This document shows positions 18,646 to 27,022 of a stretch of DNA of 37,286 bases, one piece after another. The translations under genes were made by a program, and so were the position numbers. The stretch comes from Akkermansia muciniphila (GTDB taxonomy: Bacteria > Verrucomicrobiota > Verrucomicrobiia > Limisphaerales > UBA9464): positions 1-37,286 of the forward strand of contig CAMDJH010000027.1 of the NCBI GenBank assembly GCA_945900455.1, read 5' to 3'. Within the stretch, counting starts at the first letter, position 1; the number at the start of each line of letters is the position of its first letter. The notes beneath the pieces are model-generated. The model had not been told where the DNA came from. It made no database searches and saw nothing but the letters and a program-made list of their open reading frames with translations.

Positions 18646-19308
18646 ATGATTATTGCCCCATCATTGCTCGCGTCGAATTTTGCCCGCTTTGGGAATGAAG
18701 CGGCGCGGGCCCATCGTTCCGGTGCCGAATGGCTGCACCTCGACGTCATGGATGGGCATTTCGTGCCCAATATCTCGTTCGGGGCCGAAGTCGTTCGAGC
18801 GGTACGGCCGTACTTCAAGCGAGAGCTCGATGTTCACTTGATGTGTTCGCGCCCGGAAATCTTGCTGGAACCTTTCACCGAGGCTGGGTCAGATTCCATC
18901 ACAATCCATGTGGAGCTTGGAGCCCAGGTCACGCCGTTGTTGTGGAAGATCCGTTCGCTCGGAAAGCGGGTTGGCCTCGCGGTCAATCCGCCGACCAACA
19001 TTGCCGAGGTCCGGCCTTACCTTAAAAAATTGGATGTGGTGCTCATCATGACCGTGAACCCAGGGTTTGGCGGGCAGCCGTTCATTCACGAGACGTTGCC
19101 CAAGGTTCAACAATTGGCGGCGTGGCGGAAGGAACTGGGATTGAACTACCGGATTGAAGTCGATGGAGGCATTAACTTCGAGACGGTTAAGGAATGTGCC
19201 CGATGCGGCGCCGACACGTTTGTGGCGGGCACTTCCCTCTTCCACCGGAAAAATTTGGGAGCAGCGGTTCGCCGGATGCGAAAGTTGGCCATTTCGGCTG
19301 CGGCTTAA
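18646..19308 (+). CDS. rpe: Ribulose-phosphate 3-epimerase
   Basis: Interconverts ribulose 5-phosphate and xylulose 5-phosphate in the pentose phosphate pathway, in the cytoplasm. The 220-residue TIM-barrel protein has the family hallmarks: IAPSLLASNFARFG at the start, LHLDVMDGHFVPNISFG (about 30-46, with His31 and Asp33 as metal ligands and Asp36 as catalytic residue), DVHLM (next metal His), the phosphate/loop segment LIMTVNPGFGGQPF and EVDGGIN (metal Asp), then GADTFVAGTSLF. ATG at 18646 fits the family's MIIAPSLLA start; an ATG at 18631 would add five residues. The transporter gene follows after 35 bases on the same strand. Confidence 0.97.
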   Translation: MIIAPSLLASNFARFGNEAARAHRSGAEWLHLDVMDGHFVPNISFGAEVVRAVRPYFKRELDVHLMCSRPEILLEPFTEAGSDSITIHVELGAQVTPLLWKIRSLGKRVGLAVNPPTNIAEVRPYLKKLDVVLIMTVNPGFGGQPFIHETLPKVQQLAAWRKELGLNYRIEVDGGINFETVKECARCGADTFVAGTSLFHRKNLGAAVRRMRKLAISAAA

Positions 19309-19343
19309 CCGGCCTGGTCCGCCGCTCGATACTGGATTCCAAA

Positions 19344-20297
19344 ATGCTCGCCGCCGTTCTTGCTATGGTCCTGTTCGCGACGTCGGCCGTAACGGCCCGG
19401 CGCAGCGTCGCCCGATTGGGGCCAGCGTCGGCAAACTTTTGGCGCATTCTGATTGCCACCGTCGCGCTCGCTGTCTTTTCGCACGGGTGGGGACAGGGTC
19501 TGGGCGGTGTCGGCTGGGGTTGGTTTGTTGTTAGTGGCCTCGTTGGCTATGGGGTAGGCGATTTTGGCGTGTTTCGCGCATTGCCCTTGCTAGGAGCGCG
19601 GCTCAGCGCATTGATGACGCAATGTTTGGCGGCACCGCTCGCCGCCGGCATTGAATGGTGCTGGCGCGGGACAACGTTGGGTGCGGGCGAATTGGTCGCG
19701 GGAGCGGTCATTCTTTCGGGCGTGGCGTTGGCGCTTTCCGGGGGCGAGAAGGGGGCTGCGGACGGTATTCCACGGCGGATTCCGGGGTGGGGAATTTTTT
19801 TCGGTGTTCTTGCAGCGGCCGGGCAGGCCGGAGGCGCGGTGCTTAGCCGGGACGGCATGCACGTGGCCGAAGAGGGTGGCGCACTGGTTGGAGGCTATGC
19901 CAACGGCTTGTCCGTGGCGTATCAACGTATTTTACCGGGACTCGCCTTTGGCGCGGTCTGGTGGTTGCTGAACTCGGCGCGACGCAGCCCGTTTCCAATC
20001 GCCAAGAGTATCCCGTCGGATCGGAGCGCATTGCCTTGGGTGATTGCGAATGGCCTCGTGGGACCATTTCTCGGCGTTGGATTTTACCAACAAGCTCTGC
20101 ACGAGCTGCCGACTGGAGTGGTTATGTCGATTGTTGCCCTAACCCCACTCGCGGTGATCCCGCTGTCGATGGTACTCGAGAAGGACCGACCCAGCCGGCG
20201 GTCCGTTCTCGGGGGCATTATCGCCGTTCTCGGGGCCACCTACCTCGTCGGGGGAATTCGAGCTCTTGCCCGATGGTGGTCCGGTTCACTTCCATGA
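19344..20297 (+). CDS. EamA/DMT-family transporter
   Basis: Integral membrane protein of 317 residues with about ten hydrophobic helices arranged as two five-helix halves, the EamA (drug/metabolite transporter) plan. The N-terminal helix MLAAVLAMVLFATSAVTARRS is followed by RLGPASANFWRILIATVALA; the second half includes GVGFYQQALHELPTGVVMSIVALTPLAVIPLSM, a segment typical of this family, and ends in VLGGIIAVLGATYLVGGI. Substrate unknown (members export metabolites or amino acids). The open frame begins upstream inside rpe, but ATG 19344, 35 bases after the rpe stop, gives the proper first helix. It ends six bases from the convergent DUF5069 gene, so transcripts probably overlap. Confidence 0.88.
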   Translation: MLAAVLAMVLFATSAVTARRSVARLGPASANFWRILIATVALAVFSHGWGQGLGGVGWGWFVVSGLVGYGVGDFGVFRALPLLGARLSALMTQCLAAPLAAGIEWCWRGTTLGAGELVAGAVILSGVALALSGGEKGAADGIPRRIPGWGIFFGVLAAAGQAGGAVLSRDGMHVAEEGGALVGGYANGLSVAYQRILPGLAFGAVWWLLNSARRSPFPIAKSIPSDRSALPWVIANGLVGPFLGVGFYQQALHELPTGVVMSIVALTPLAVIPLSMVLEKDRPSRRSVLGGIIAVLGATYLVGGIRALARWWSGSLP

Positions 20298-20303
20298 GCG
20301 CGA

Positions 20304-20729
20304 TCAGCTCCGACCTTCGTCCGCATCGATATAGTCGATGAAGATCTGGATATCATCGCGATGCGCGAGACCCGATTGTTGCTTGCGCAACTGCAGTCGT
20401 TCGCGAAGCACGGGGTCGTTTTCACGGCCGTGATTGAGAACGAAGTCGTTGAATTCGTGCTGTTCCGCTGGCCGTTTCACATTTGTTCGGACCCAATCGC
20501 AGACTTCACCGTCCGTGATGGATCCTCGGACGATTTCGATGAATTGTGGGGCGGTTAAGCCGGCGGCTTTTAACCAGCGATCGTCAAATCCCTTCGTCGC
20601 CAAATTGGCCTCGTACTCGGGGGGCAGCTTTCCGGCCAGGTTTAAACGGATCTTGTCGATAAATCGTGGCAGGTGAACCCACCCAGCCATCGTTTCGCGG
20701 GGACTTCGGGGGAAGAAAATGGAACTCAT
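20304..20729 (-). CDS. DUF5069 domain protein
   Basis: Small cytoplasmic-looking protein of 141 residues, recognised as DUF5069 from the N-terminal SPRETMAGWVHLPRFIDKIR followed by LAGKLPPEYEANL, FDDRWLKAAGLTAPQFIEIV and SITDGEVCDWVRTN. No signal peptide or membrane helix. The family is widespread in Verrucomicrobia and Planctomycetes and has no established function. It stands alone, convergent with the EamA gene, and its upstream side opens on the repeat-bearing noncoding stretch. Confidence 0.88.
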   Translation of the reverse strand: MSSIFFPRSPRETMAGWVHLPRFIDKIRLNLAGKLPPEYEANLATKGFDDRWLKAAGLTAPQFIEIVRGSITDGEVCDWVRTNVKRPAEQHEFNDFVLNHGRENDPVLRERLQLRKQQSGLAHRDDIQIFIDYIDADEGRS

Positions 20730-20780
20730 CCCCGAGTTTGTCTGCTAAAACGTGGGATGTCCAGGGAGGGTCTGGCTGCC

Positions 20781-21259
20781 AGGGCTGCATACAGCCCTCT
20801 GGAGTTGGCCATTTTCTGATGTGCGTGTCTCGGGGGATAATCGGCATTTGGCAAAGCCGCGGAGCGGCGTCAGACCGTCGCTCAGGACGAGCCGTGGGAC
20901 AACGTTCGAACAAAACGTAAGCCCGTCAGGGGCGACGGAGCTACAGCAGAATGCGCCATGCCATTTGCCAGATTCTCTTTCGCCCCTCCGGGGCTTTTGC
21001 CCGATGCAACCGAGAACCCACGGCTGACGCCATGGGCTACGCTCTGACGGCGCTCCGCGCCTGAGGCGTGCTCCTCAGCAGGCAGCGACGAAGCGGCAAT
21101 CCGTCGGAGATTTTGGATGATGTCACAGCGGGGGATGGAGCACGGGCGAATCCAAGTCTTGGCAGCCGCGTGGCACATGATCTGTCGACGGATAGAATGT
21201 CCCGACCAGGACATTTTATATGTAGAAATGGCCAAACTTCAGGGGCTGCATGCAGCCCT
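20781..21259. repeat. Gene-free element bounded by imperfect inverted repeats
   Basis: About 650 bases between the DUF5069 and SPFH genes hold no convincing gene. The left boundary, 20781-20817 (AGGGCTGCATACAGCCCT then TTGGCCATTTTCT), matches in inverted orientation the right boundary, 21224-21259 (AGAAATGGCCAAACTT then GGGGCTGCATGCAGCCCT). Each boundary itself contains a palindrome: AGGGCTG-CATA-CAGCCCT at 20781-20798, and the perfect GGGCTGCATGCAGCCC at 21243-21258. Inside are further hairpins, for example AATGTCC/GGACATT at 21195-21217, and a stretch (about 20920-21060) rich in short motifs such as CGTCAGGGGCGACGGAGCTA that look like dispersed repeat DNA. The structure fits a non-autonomous, MITE-like or REP-derived element. 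No transposase is present, and no clear target duplication was seen. Confidence 0.6.
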
Positions 21260-21321
21260 TTCTGGGGGGGGGCACCGTCGGAAACCCGCGCTTGATATTC
21301 CCGCTTCATCGGCGACGCTCG

Positions 21322-21339
21322 GGTCCGGTGTAACGGACC
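21322..21339 (+). other. Hairpin in the leader of the SPFH gene
   Basis: GGTCCG (21322-21327) and CGGACC (21334-21339) form a six-pair stem with a six-base loop, 41 bases before the SPFH start codon. It could be a 5' untranslated structure or the end of the upstream repeat element. No long T-run follows, so it is not called a terminator. Confidence 0.3.
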
Positions 21340-21380
21340 GTGTGCAGTAATTTTGAATCTTTAAGCGAGGAATACTTTTT

Positions 21381-22517
21381 ATGGGCCTGATGGATTATCT
21401 CAAAACGCAGTTGCTCGAAATCATTCAATGGGAAGACGACTCCCGTGACACCATTTCGTGGCGGTTTCCCGACAACGACAAGGAGATCAAACGTGGCGCA
21501 CAGTTGATTGTACGGGAATCCCAGTTGGTGCAGTTCATTTATCTGGGCCAGTTCGGCGACACGTTCGGTCCGGGCAAACACACGCTGGTCACCGACAACA
21601 TCCCGGTCCTGTCCCAGCTTAAGGGGTGGAAATACGGATTCGAATCCCCGTTTAAAGCCGATGTGTATTTCATCAATACACGTCTGTTCACCGGCAACAA
21701 ATGGGGCACTCAAAACCCGATCATGCTGCGCGATGCCGATTTCGGGGTCATCCGGGCACGCGCGTTTGGCACCTACGATTTCAAGGTCAAGGATGTGAAG
21801 GTGTTCCTCAAAGAGGTTGCGGGTACGGACAACCATTTCCGGCTCGACGAATTCGCGGATGTGATGCGTTCGCGGTTGGTCAGTGTGTTTACCGATGCGT
21901 TGGCAAAGGCGAAAGTGCCCGTGTTGGATTTGGCCGCCCGCTACACCGAGCTTGGAGAGGCATTGCTCCCGATATTGAACCCGTTGCTGCTGCAGCGATA
22001 CGGGCTCGAACTGGGTAGTTTTGTAATTGAAAACGTCTCGGTCCCACCGGAGGTCGAACAGGCGATTGACAAGCGATCCAGCATGACCGCGATCGGAAAC
22101 CTGAATGATTACGTCAAATTCCAGATGGCCGAGAGCCTTGGCAAAGGTGAGGGCGGTGGCGGGATCGCCGGGATGGCGGCGCAGTTTGGCATCGGGATGC
22201 AGATGGCTCGCGATCTGGGCGCGACGGCATCACCGGCGGTCGCCGGTGCCCCTCCGGTCATGGGGAGCGCAACTCCGCCGAGCTCATTCATTCCTTCGCC
22301 CGTGAGTCCTCCGTCTCCCGGTTCCGCGGCGTTGCCGGCGGGAGGTAGTGGAGGGGGTCTGCCGGAATTGCTAGGGCCGATCGATGCCGCCAAGGTGCTG
22401 GGAGTGGCAGAAAGTGATGTCGTGGCAGCGTTGACGGACGGTTCACTGAAGGGCAAGAGGATTGGCACCCAATGGCGCATCACGCGAGCGGCTCTCGAGG
22501 AGTTTCTGAAGAACTAG
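21381..22517 (+). CDS. SPFH-domain protein with C-terminal excisionase-type HTH
   Basis: A 378-residue protein. Residues about 20-250 form a YdjI-type SPFH (band 7) domain, recognised from QWEDDSRDTISWRFP, LVQFIYLGQFGDTFGPGKHTL, RDADFGVIRARAFGTYDFKV and the end of the domain IENVSVPPEVEQAIDKRSSM. A Gly/Pro/Ala-rich linker follows (about 255-330). The last ~48 residues, LGPIDAAKVLGVAESDVVAALTDGSL then KGKRIGTQWRITRAALEEFL, match the excisionase/MerR-type helix-turn-helix pattern (helix, recognition helix, wing WRI, last helix). SPFH proteins oligomerise at membranes; the HTH could bind DNA or serve as a protein-interaction module. No N-terminal membrane helix is seen, so membrane contact may depend on the next gene. 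A GAGG ten bases before ATG 21381 is a fair ribosome binding site. The zinc-ribbon gene follows after 75 bases. Confidence 0.88.
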   Translation: MGLMDYLKTQLLEIIQWEDDSRDTISWRFPDNDKEIKRGAQLIVRESQLVQFIYLGQFGDTFGPGKHTLVTDNIPVLSQLKGWKYGFESPFKADVYFINTRLFTGNKWGTQNPIMLRDADFGVIRARAFGTYDFKVKDVKVFLKEVAGTDNHFRLDEFADVMRSRLVSVFTDALAKAKVPVLDLAARYTELGEALLPILNPLLLQRYGLELGSFVIENVSVPPEVEQAIDKRSSMTAIGNLNDYVKFQMAESLGKGEGGGGIAGMAAQFGIGMQMARDLGATASPAVAGAPPVMGSATPPSSFIPSPVSPPSPGSAALPAGGSGGGLPELLGPIDAAKVLGVAESDVVAALTDGSLKGKRIGTQWRITRAALEEFLKN

Positions 22518-22592
22518 AAACAGCCCAAGGAATTCCAAGTCAAGCCGGGATCAAAATCCTGCTGGTTTGGGCGAATCACGAGAACGACCGCT

Positions 22593-23693
22593 ATGGCTGA
22601 AGCACAGGCACAGGAAAAGTATTCCTGTCCCGCTTGCGGGGCTGAGGCGGTCTGGAATCCGGCGAAACAGGCGCTGGTTTGTGCCTACTGTTCGGCCGTA
22701 TCGCCCGCGACTTTGGACGTCAAACCGGGGAGTCCCGACGCCATCGTTGAGCATGATCTCGTGACCGCCCTGCGCGGCATTCCCGACAGCTCGCGGGGAT
22801 GGCAGGCGAAAAAGACGTCCGTCCGGTGTCAGAGTTGCCAGGCGATCTCGGTCTTTGACGAGAACCGTGTGGGGCAGCGATGCGATTTTTGCGGATCGTC
22901 ATCCCTGGTTCCGTACGATCAGATCAAGGAATCGTTCCGGCCGGAGAGTTTGTTGCCCATCAAGGTGACCGAGGTGGCCGTCCGGGAGAAGATCCGGGAA
23001 TGGTATGGCACGCGCTGGTTTGCTCCGGGCAAGCTGGGGACCAAGGCGATGACGGATCAGGTGAAGGGCATTTATATCCCCTACTGGACGTTTGACGCCC
23101 GAGTTTTCGCCCACTGGGAGGCGGAATCGGGATACTTCTATTATGTGACCGAGGAAATCCGGGACGCACAGGGTAACCGGCAGACGGTCCAGGTTCAGAA
23201 AATCCGTTGGGAACACAGTGCCGGGGATTTGGAGCATTTTTTCGACGACGAGATGGTGTGCGCATCCAAGGGTGTCGATCCCGATTTAATCCCCAAGCTT
23301 CAATGGCCCACGAAAGAACTCGTGCCTTACGACGCGGGCTTTCTCGCCGGTTGGATTGTCGAGCGATATCAGCTGGATCTGGTTGCTGGAGCCGAGAGAT
23401 CTCGGGAGATCATGGCTTCGAAGCTGCGGTCACTTTGTGACAGCGAAGTGCCGGGCGATACGCACCGAAACCTCGAGATCGAACCGGACTGGTCCGGGCA
23501 GACCTTCAAACACATCCTCGTCCCGATCTGGCTCTTGACCTATCACTTTGGAGGGCGGAAGTATCAAGTGCTCGTCGACGGCTACCGCGGGCAGATTACC
23601 GGGAAGCATCCCCGAAGCTTTTGGAAGATATTTTTTCTCGTCCTGGCAATTCTTATGCTTTTGGGCTTGATTCTATACTTCACGGAGTCTTGA
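22593..23693 (+). CDS. Double zinc-ribbon protein with C-terminal membrane anchor
   Basis: A 366-residue protein with two treble-clef/TFIIB-like zinc ribbons at the N-terminus: Cys12-Cys15 with Cys30-Cys33 (CPACG, CAYC), and Cys79-Cys82 with Cys97-Cys100 (CQSC, CDFC). The middle domain (about 110-340) has the family segments ESFRPESLLPIKV, KGIYIPYWTFDA, WEAESGYFYYVTEE and HILVPIWLLTYHFGGRKYQVLVDG. A single helix at the very C-terminus (about 345-362, IFFLVLAILMLLGLILYF) would anchor it with the ribbons in the cytoplasm. Such proteins are commonly encoded beside YdjI-like SPFH proteins and have been linked to PspA-type envelope-stress systems; here it follows the SPFH-HTH gene on the same strand. 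Exact function unknown. Confidence 0.88.
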   Translation: MAEAQAQEKYSCPACGAEAVWNPAKQALVCAYCSAVSPATLDVKPGSPDAIVEHDLVTALRGIPDSSRGWQAKKTSVRCQSCQAISVFDENRVGQRCDFCGSSSLVPYDQIKESFRPESLLPIKVTEVAVREKIREWYGTRWFAPGKLGTKAMTDQVKGIYIPYWTFDARVFAHWEAESGYFYYVTEEIRDAQGNRQTVQVQKIRWEHSAGDLEHFFDDEMVCASKGVDPDLIPKLQWPTKELVPYDAGFLAGWIVERYQLDLVAGAERSREIMASKLRSLCDSEVPGDTHRNLEIEPDWSGQTFKHILVPIWLLTYHFGGRKYQVLVDGYRGQITGKHPRSFWKIFFLVLAILMLLGLILYFTES

Positions 23694-23709
23694 CGGATGA
23701 CTTTACGCT

Positions 23710-26700
23710 TTATTTTGCCACGGGCAGGGGCACTTGTCCGGGTCGCCCGAGATAGTATATCAAATCGCGCATTTCCTGCTCGGAAATACTCGCTAACGAT
23801 CCTTCAGGCATCATCGAGTTTTCGCTGAGCTCAATACGTTTCACGTCGGCTCGCTGGAGGCTTATTCGTTCGTTAGCCGTCTGGATGACGAGTGAGGTCG
23901 CCTCCTGGGATTTTATAATGCCCGTGACAATGCGGCCATCCTTCAGCTCAACGGTGGAAACACGGTATTCATTGGGAATGACCGCATTGGGGAACGCAAT
24001 CGTCTCCAGGAGATAGTCGAGGTCTGCGCGGTTTGCACCGGTGATATCAGGACCCACGTCACCGCCCGTGTCGAACAATCGGTGGCACGGTGCGCAGGTC
24101 CGGTTGAAGACGACCCGACCTCGGGGAGCATCGCCCGGCTGGGATCCCCCCGCTCGATACTGCTTTTTTAGCCGCTCAATTTCTCGCAGCATGTCGGTGC
24201 TGGTCTCGCGCATCACACCCCAAATTTTGTCGAGCTGGGTGGATATTTCCGGATCCTTCAGGCTGCGCATCTGCCGGACAAGATCGGCGGTGAGGTCCTT
24301 CGGGGGGATGTTCGTCGATTCCACGGCACGCAGCAAGGGGCGGGCGAACGAACCGCGCGATGCGAGCGTGTTCAAGGCATCCCGTCGCTCGATCGCGGTG
24401 AACGATTGGTAGCCCTCGATCAGCAGTTTGGGCGTCTCTTCAATCTGGAATTCGGCGAGGCCTCGAATCGCCGCTCCACGCAGCCCCGGATCCGCGACGA
24501 GTCGTACCAGCAGATTGGGAACTTCCGGATCGCGCACTCCGCGAAGCGCCGCGAGGGCGGTGTGTCGTGATTGCAAAGAAATGCTTTGGTCATTCACCGA
24601 GTGGCGAACCGATTGCCGAGCCGCATCGCTACCGAAGATCAGGGAAATCAGTTCCGCGGCCGATCGGAGTTGTAAATTATTGGCGCGGGCCAATCGGATT
24701 TCCAACGCACTCCAACCCTCCGGCATGGGGACGTTGATCCGGCCTTCCAGTCCCTTCTGGATTCCGCGCAGCACATCGAACTGCACGGTCTCATCGGTCG
24801 ATCCACTCAGTATTTCAGTCAACCGTTCGAGAGGTTTACCCGGTGTTTCGGATGCTTGGGAGAGCTGGGTCAAACGGCGGGCAATAAATTCACGAATTGT
24901 CGGAATACGGCTGACTCGAATCAGATCGAGGGCCCGGTCGGGGTTGGCGACGACGCATCCTTCGGCGGCATACCAGTAGAGCAGGGGAAGATTGTGATCG
25001 GTAGCGTCCTCCGCGTGTTGGATCAGTTCGATTAATGGCAGCCATCGATTCTCGACGGGCAGCCTCTGAAGCCCGCTGGCGACATGTCGACGCACGACCG
25101 GAGAGGAATCCTCCCGGGCGATGCGAGTCAGGTTGGTCAGAATGTGATCGCTCACTTCCCGGGACGTGGGCTCGGATTCCCTAAAATAGAGGGAAGCGTT
25201 CTCGCAAATGAAATGAATGACCCAGCTGCGTATCCAAAAATCCGAGTCACGGGTAAGTCGCTCCAATTTCGCCAGCCCCAGAGCACCCGTAACATGGAGT
25301 GTCCACAGCGCCCGCAGGCGGACGGTGGTTTCGGCCGAGCTCGCGAGTATTTCCTTCAAGCCATTCAATGCCGGAGTTTGCCGTGCGGCCAGAATCGGCC
25401 CGAGCCACGGTGCCAGGCTGGCGGGAATGCCGTCCTCCTGCAACAGCAGCGATTCACCCGCGCGCCAAAGTCGCTCCTGGAGCAGTCGTTGGGCATGGCG
25501 GCTGAGCCACGTATTCGATGATGTCGCGAGTTCGGCGAGTTCGACATCCGAGGATTTTTGCAGATCCAGCTTGGTCATCGCCTGATTGTTGTAGACAATT
25601 TTATAGATTCGGCCATTGCTGCGATCGTGGCCATCGTCGCGGTTGTGATGACATTGATTGCGGTCATACCAGTCGATCACAAACACCGAACCGTCCGGAT
25701 CCATTCGCTGGTTTAACGTTTGAGACCAGCTGTCATTGAACATCAGAAAATCGCGCCCATGCCGGCCAATGTAGCCTGAGCCGGCCACTTCCGGGATGTC
25801 CACATTCAATCGTTGGCCATGGATATTGCCCATCAAGAGGCGCCCCTGAAATTCCTCCGGCCAGCTCTGGCCGAGGTAGCACAACATCCCGGCATGGGCG
25901 TGGCCGCCACCCGCCGAATCGCTGCGACCATTGCCGGCATGAGGGCCTCCGGAGCCGGCGTAATGGGCGTGGTCCGCGACTGTTTTGATGTCCTCGTAAA
26001 CAAACGGAAATCGAGGCTTTCGGTTGCGTGGGTCCCGGTACGGCTCATTGCGGAGAATTTCGCCGGGGCCGACGCTGAAATGTTCCCCCCCCTGGCGCTC
26101 ATAGCGCCCCCCTTGGATCATATGCCAGAGGTGCGGAATGACGCAGGCTTCAATCCAGCACTGTCCATGAGCATCGAAATCGACTCCCCACGGGTTGCTG
26201 GTGCCCTCAGCGAACACCTCAAACTGACGACGAGTGGGATGAAACCTCCAGACGCCCGCATCCATCCATTGCCGGTCCTTCTCCGGTGCGCCGGGTTTGC
26301 CGACGTGGGACGGACAGAACACACCGTGGCATCCATACAACCAGCCATCGGGTCCCCACGTAAAGGTGTTGAGGGTCTCATGTCCGTCTGCCTTATAGTC
26401 CCACCCATCGAGCAGAATCTGCGGATCTCCGGCGGGCTTCGGTGAATCACCTTCGGTCACGGGAACAAACAGGAGGTAAGGGGCGGCTCCGATCCAAATT
26501 CCACCAAAGCCATATTGAATTCCACTGACCAGATTCAGGTTTTCCATGAAGACCGTCTTCCGATCCGCCTTGTGATCCCCGTCCGTATCTTCCAAAACCA
26601 GAATCCGATCCGCGCCGCTGACGATGTCCTTCTGTTGATCGGCTACGCTTCCACCGGGTCCCGGAGGATATCCCCGTCGACGCGGGTAGGTCAGCCCTTC

Positions 26701-26949
26701 CACGACCCAGAGGCGTCCGCGGTCATCCTCGCAGAAGGCAATGGGATTCCTCACGTCTGGCTCGGCGGCAAATGGGTGCATCCGAAAGCCCGGGGGCAGT
26801 GTCGCTTTTTCGCACGCTTCCTCGGCTGTGAGGCCTGCAAACGGTACAATGTCCGCGGTCGGTGCATCGTCGGCAATCAGAGGACAGGTCAAGACCCAAG
26901 CGAGGAGCAGGGCTCTCTGGGCGGGGGTGATTGAGAGTGCGGGGAACAT
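23710..26949 (-). CDS. PVC-type heme-binding protein: dehydrogenase-like propeller, HEAT repeats, C-terminal CxxCH
   Basis: Exported protein of 1079 residues, a family typical of Planctomycetes and Verrucomicrobia. After a signal peptide (about 1-28, ALLLAWVLTCPLIA) there is a soluble-dehydrogenase-like beta-propeller (about 35-440) with PPGFRMHPFAAEPDVRNP, DRGRLWVVEGLTYPRR, GADRILVLEDTDGDHKAD, FTWGPDGWLYGCHG, NPWGVDFDAHGQCW and a His-rich stretch DRNQCHHNRDDGHDRSNGRIYK; then alpha-helical HEAT-like repeats (about 450-890); then a cytochrome c domain with heme motif CAPCH (952-956), GDVGPDITGANRADLDYLLE and a terminal MPEGSLASISEQEMRDLIYYL. Substrates of such proteins are unknown; oxidation of sugars is often supposed. 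The frame opens at 27003 (TTG), but ATG 26949 gives the signal peptide. Divergent from mqnC (73 bases); convergent with the zinc-ribbon gene. Confidence 0.93.
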   Translation of the reverse strand: MFPALSITPAQRALLLAWVLTCPLIADDAPTADIVPFAGLTAEEACEKATLPPGFRMHPFAAEPDVRNPIAFCEDDRGRLWVVEGLTYPRRRGYPPGPGGSVADQQKDIVSGADRILVLEDTDGDHKADRKTVFMENLNLVSGIQYGFGGIWIGAAPYLLFVPVTEGDSPKPAGDPQILLDGWDYKADGHETLNTFTWGPDGWLYGCHGVFCPSHVGKPGAPEKDRQWMDAGVWRFHPTRRQFEVFAEGTSNPWGVDFDAHGQCWIEACVIPHLWHMIQGGRYERQGGEHFSVGPGEILRNEPYRDPRNRKPRFPFVYEDIKTVADHAHYAGSGGPHAGNGRSDSAGGGHAHAGMLCYLGQSWPEEFQGRLLMGNIHGQRLNVDIPEVAGSGYIGRHGRDFLMFNDSWSQTLNQRMDPDGSVFVIDWYDRNQCHHNRDDGHDRSNGRIYKIVYNNQAMTKLDLQKSSDVELAELATSSNTWLSRHAQRLLQERLWRAGESLLLQEDGIPASLAPWLGPILAARQTPALNGLKEILASSAETTVRLRALWTLHVTGALGLAKLERLTRDSDFWIRSWVIHFICENASLYFRESEPTSREVSDHILTNLTRIAREDSSPVVRRHVASGLQRLPVENRWLPLIELIQHAEDATDHNLPLLYWYAAEGCVVANPDRALDLIRVSRIPTIREFIARRLTQLSQASETPGKPLERLTEILSGSTDETVQFDVLRGIQKGLEGRINVPMPEGWSALEIRLARANNLQLRSAAELISLIFGSDAARQSVRHSVNDQSISLQSRHTALAALRGVRDPEVPNLLVRLVADPGLRGAAIRGLAEFQIEETPKLLIEGYQSFTAIERRDALNTLASRGSFARPLLRAVESTNIPPKDLTADLVRQMRSLKDPEISTQLDKIWGVMRETSTDMLREIERLKKQYRAGGSQPGDAPRGRVVFNRTCAPCHRLFDTGGDVGPDITGANRADLDYLLETIAFPNAVIPNEYRVSTVELKDGRIVTGIIKSQEATSLVIQTANERISLQRADVKRIELSENSMMPEGSLASISEQEMRDLIYYLGRPGQVPLPVAK

Positions 26950-27022
26950 TCCGCATTCTTGGCCAGCGGGCGGGGTAGGGGAAGGACATTGTTTCGCCGG
27001 CAATCCGAGTTAGGGTGACGTC

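Noticed and set aside
18369-18818. N-terminal extension of the HlyD-like frame
   Set aside because: It translates the palindromic repeat and the antisense of rpe.
20882-21235. A 117-codon minus-strand frame in the repeat region
   Set aside because: It lies inside the inverted-repeat element and translates repeat motifs; other frames there are open too, as expected for noncoding GC-rich DNA.
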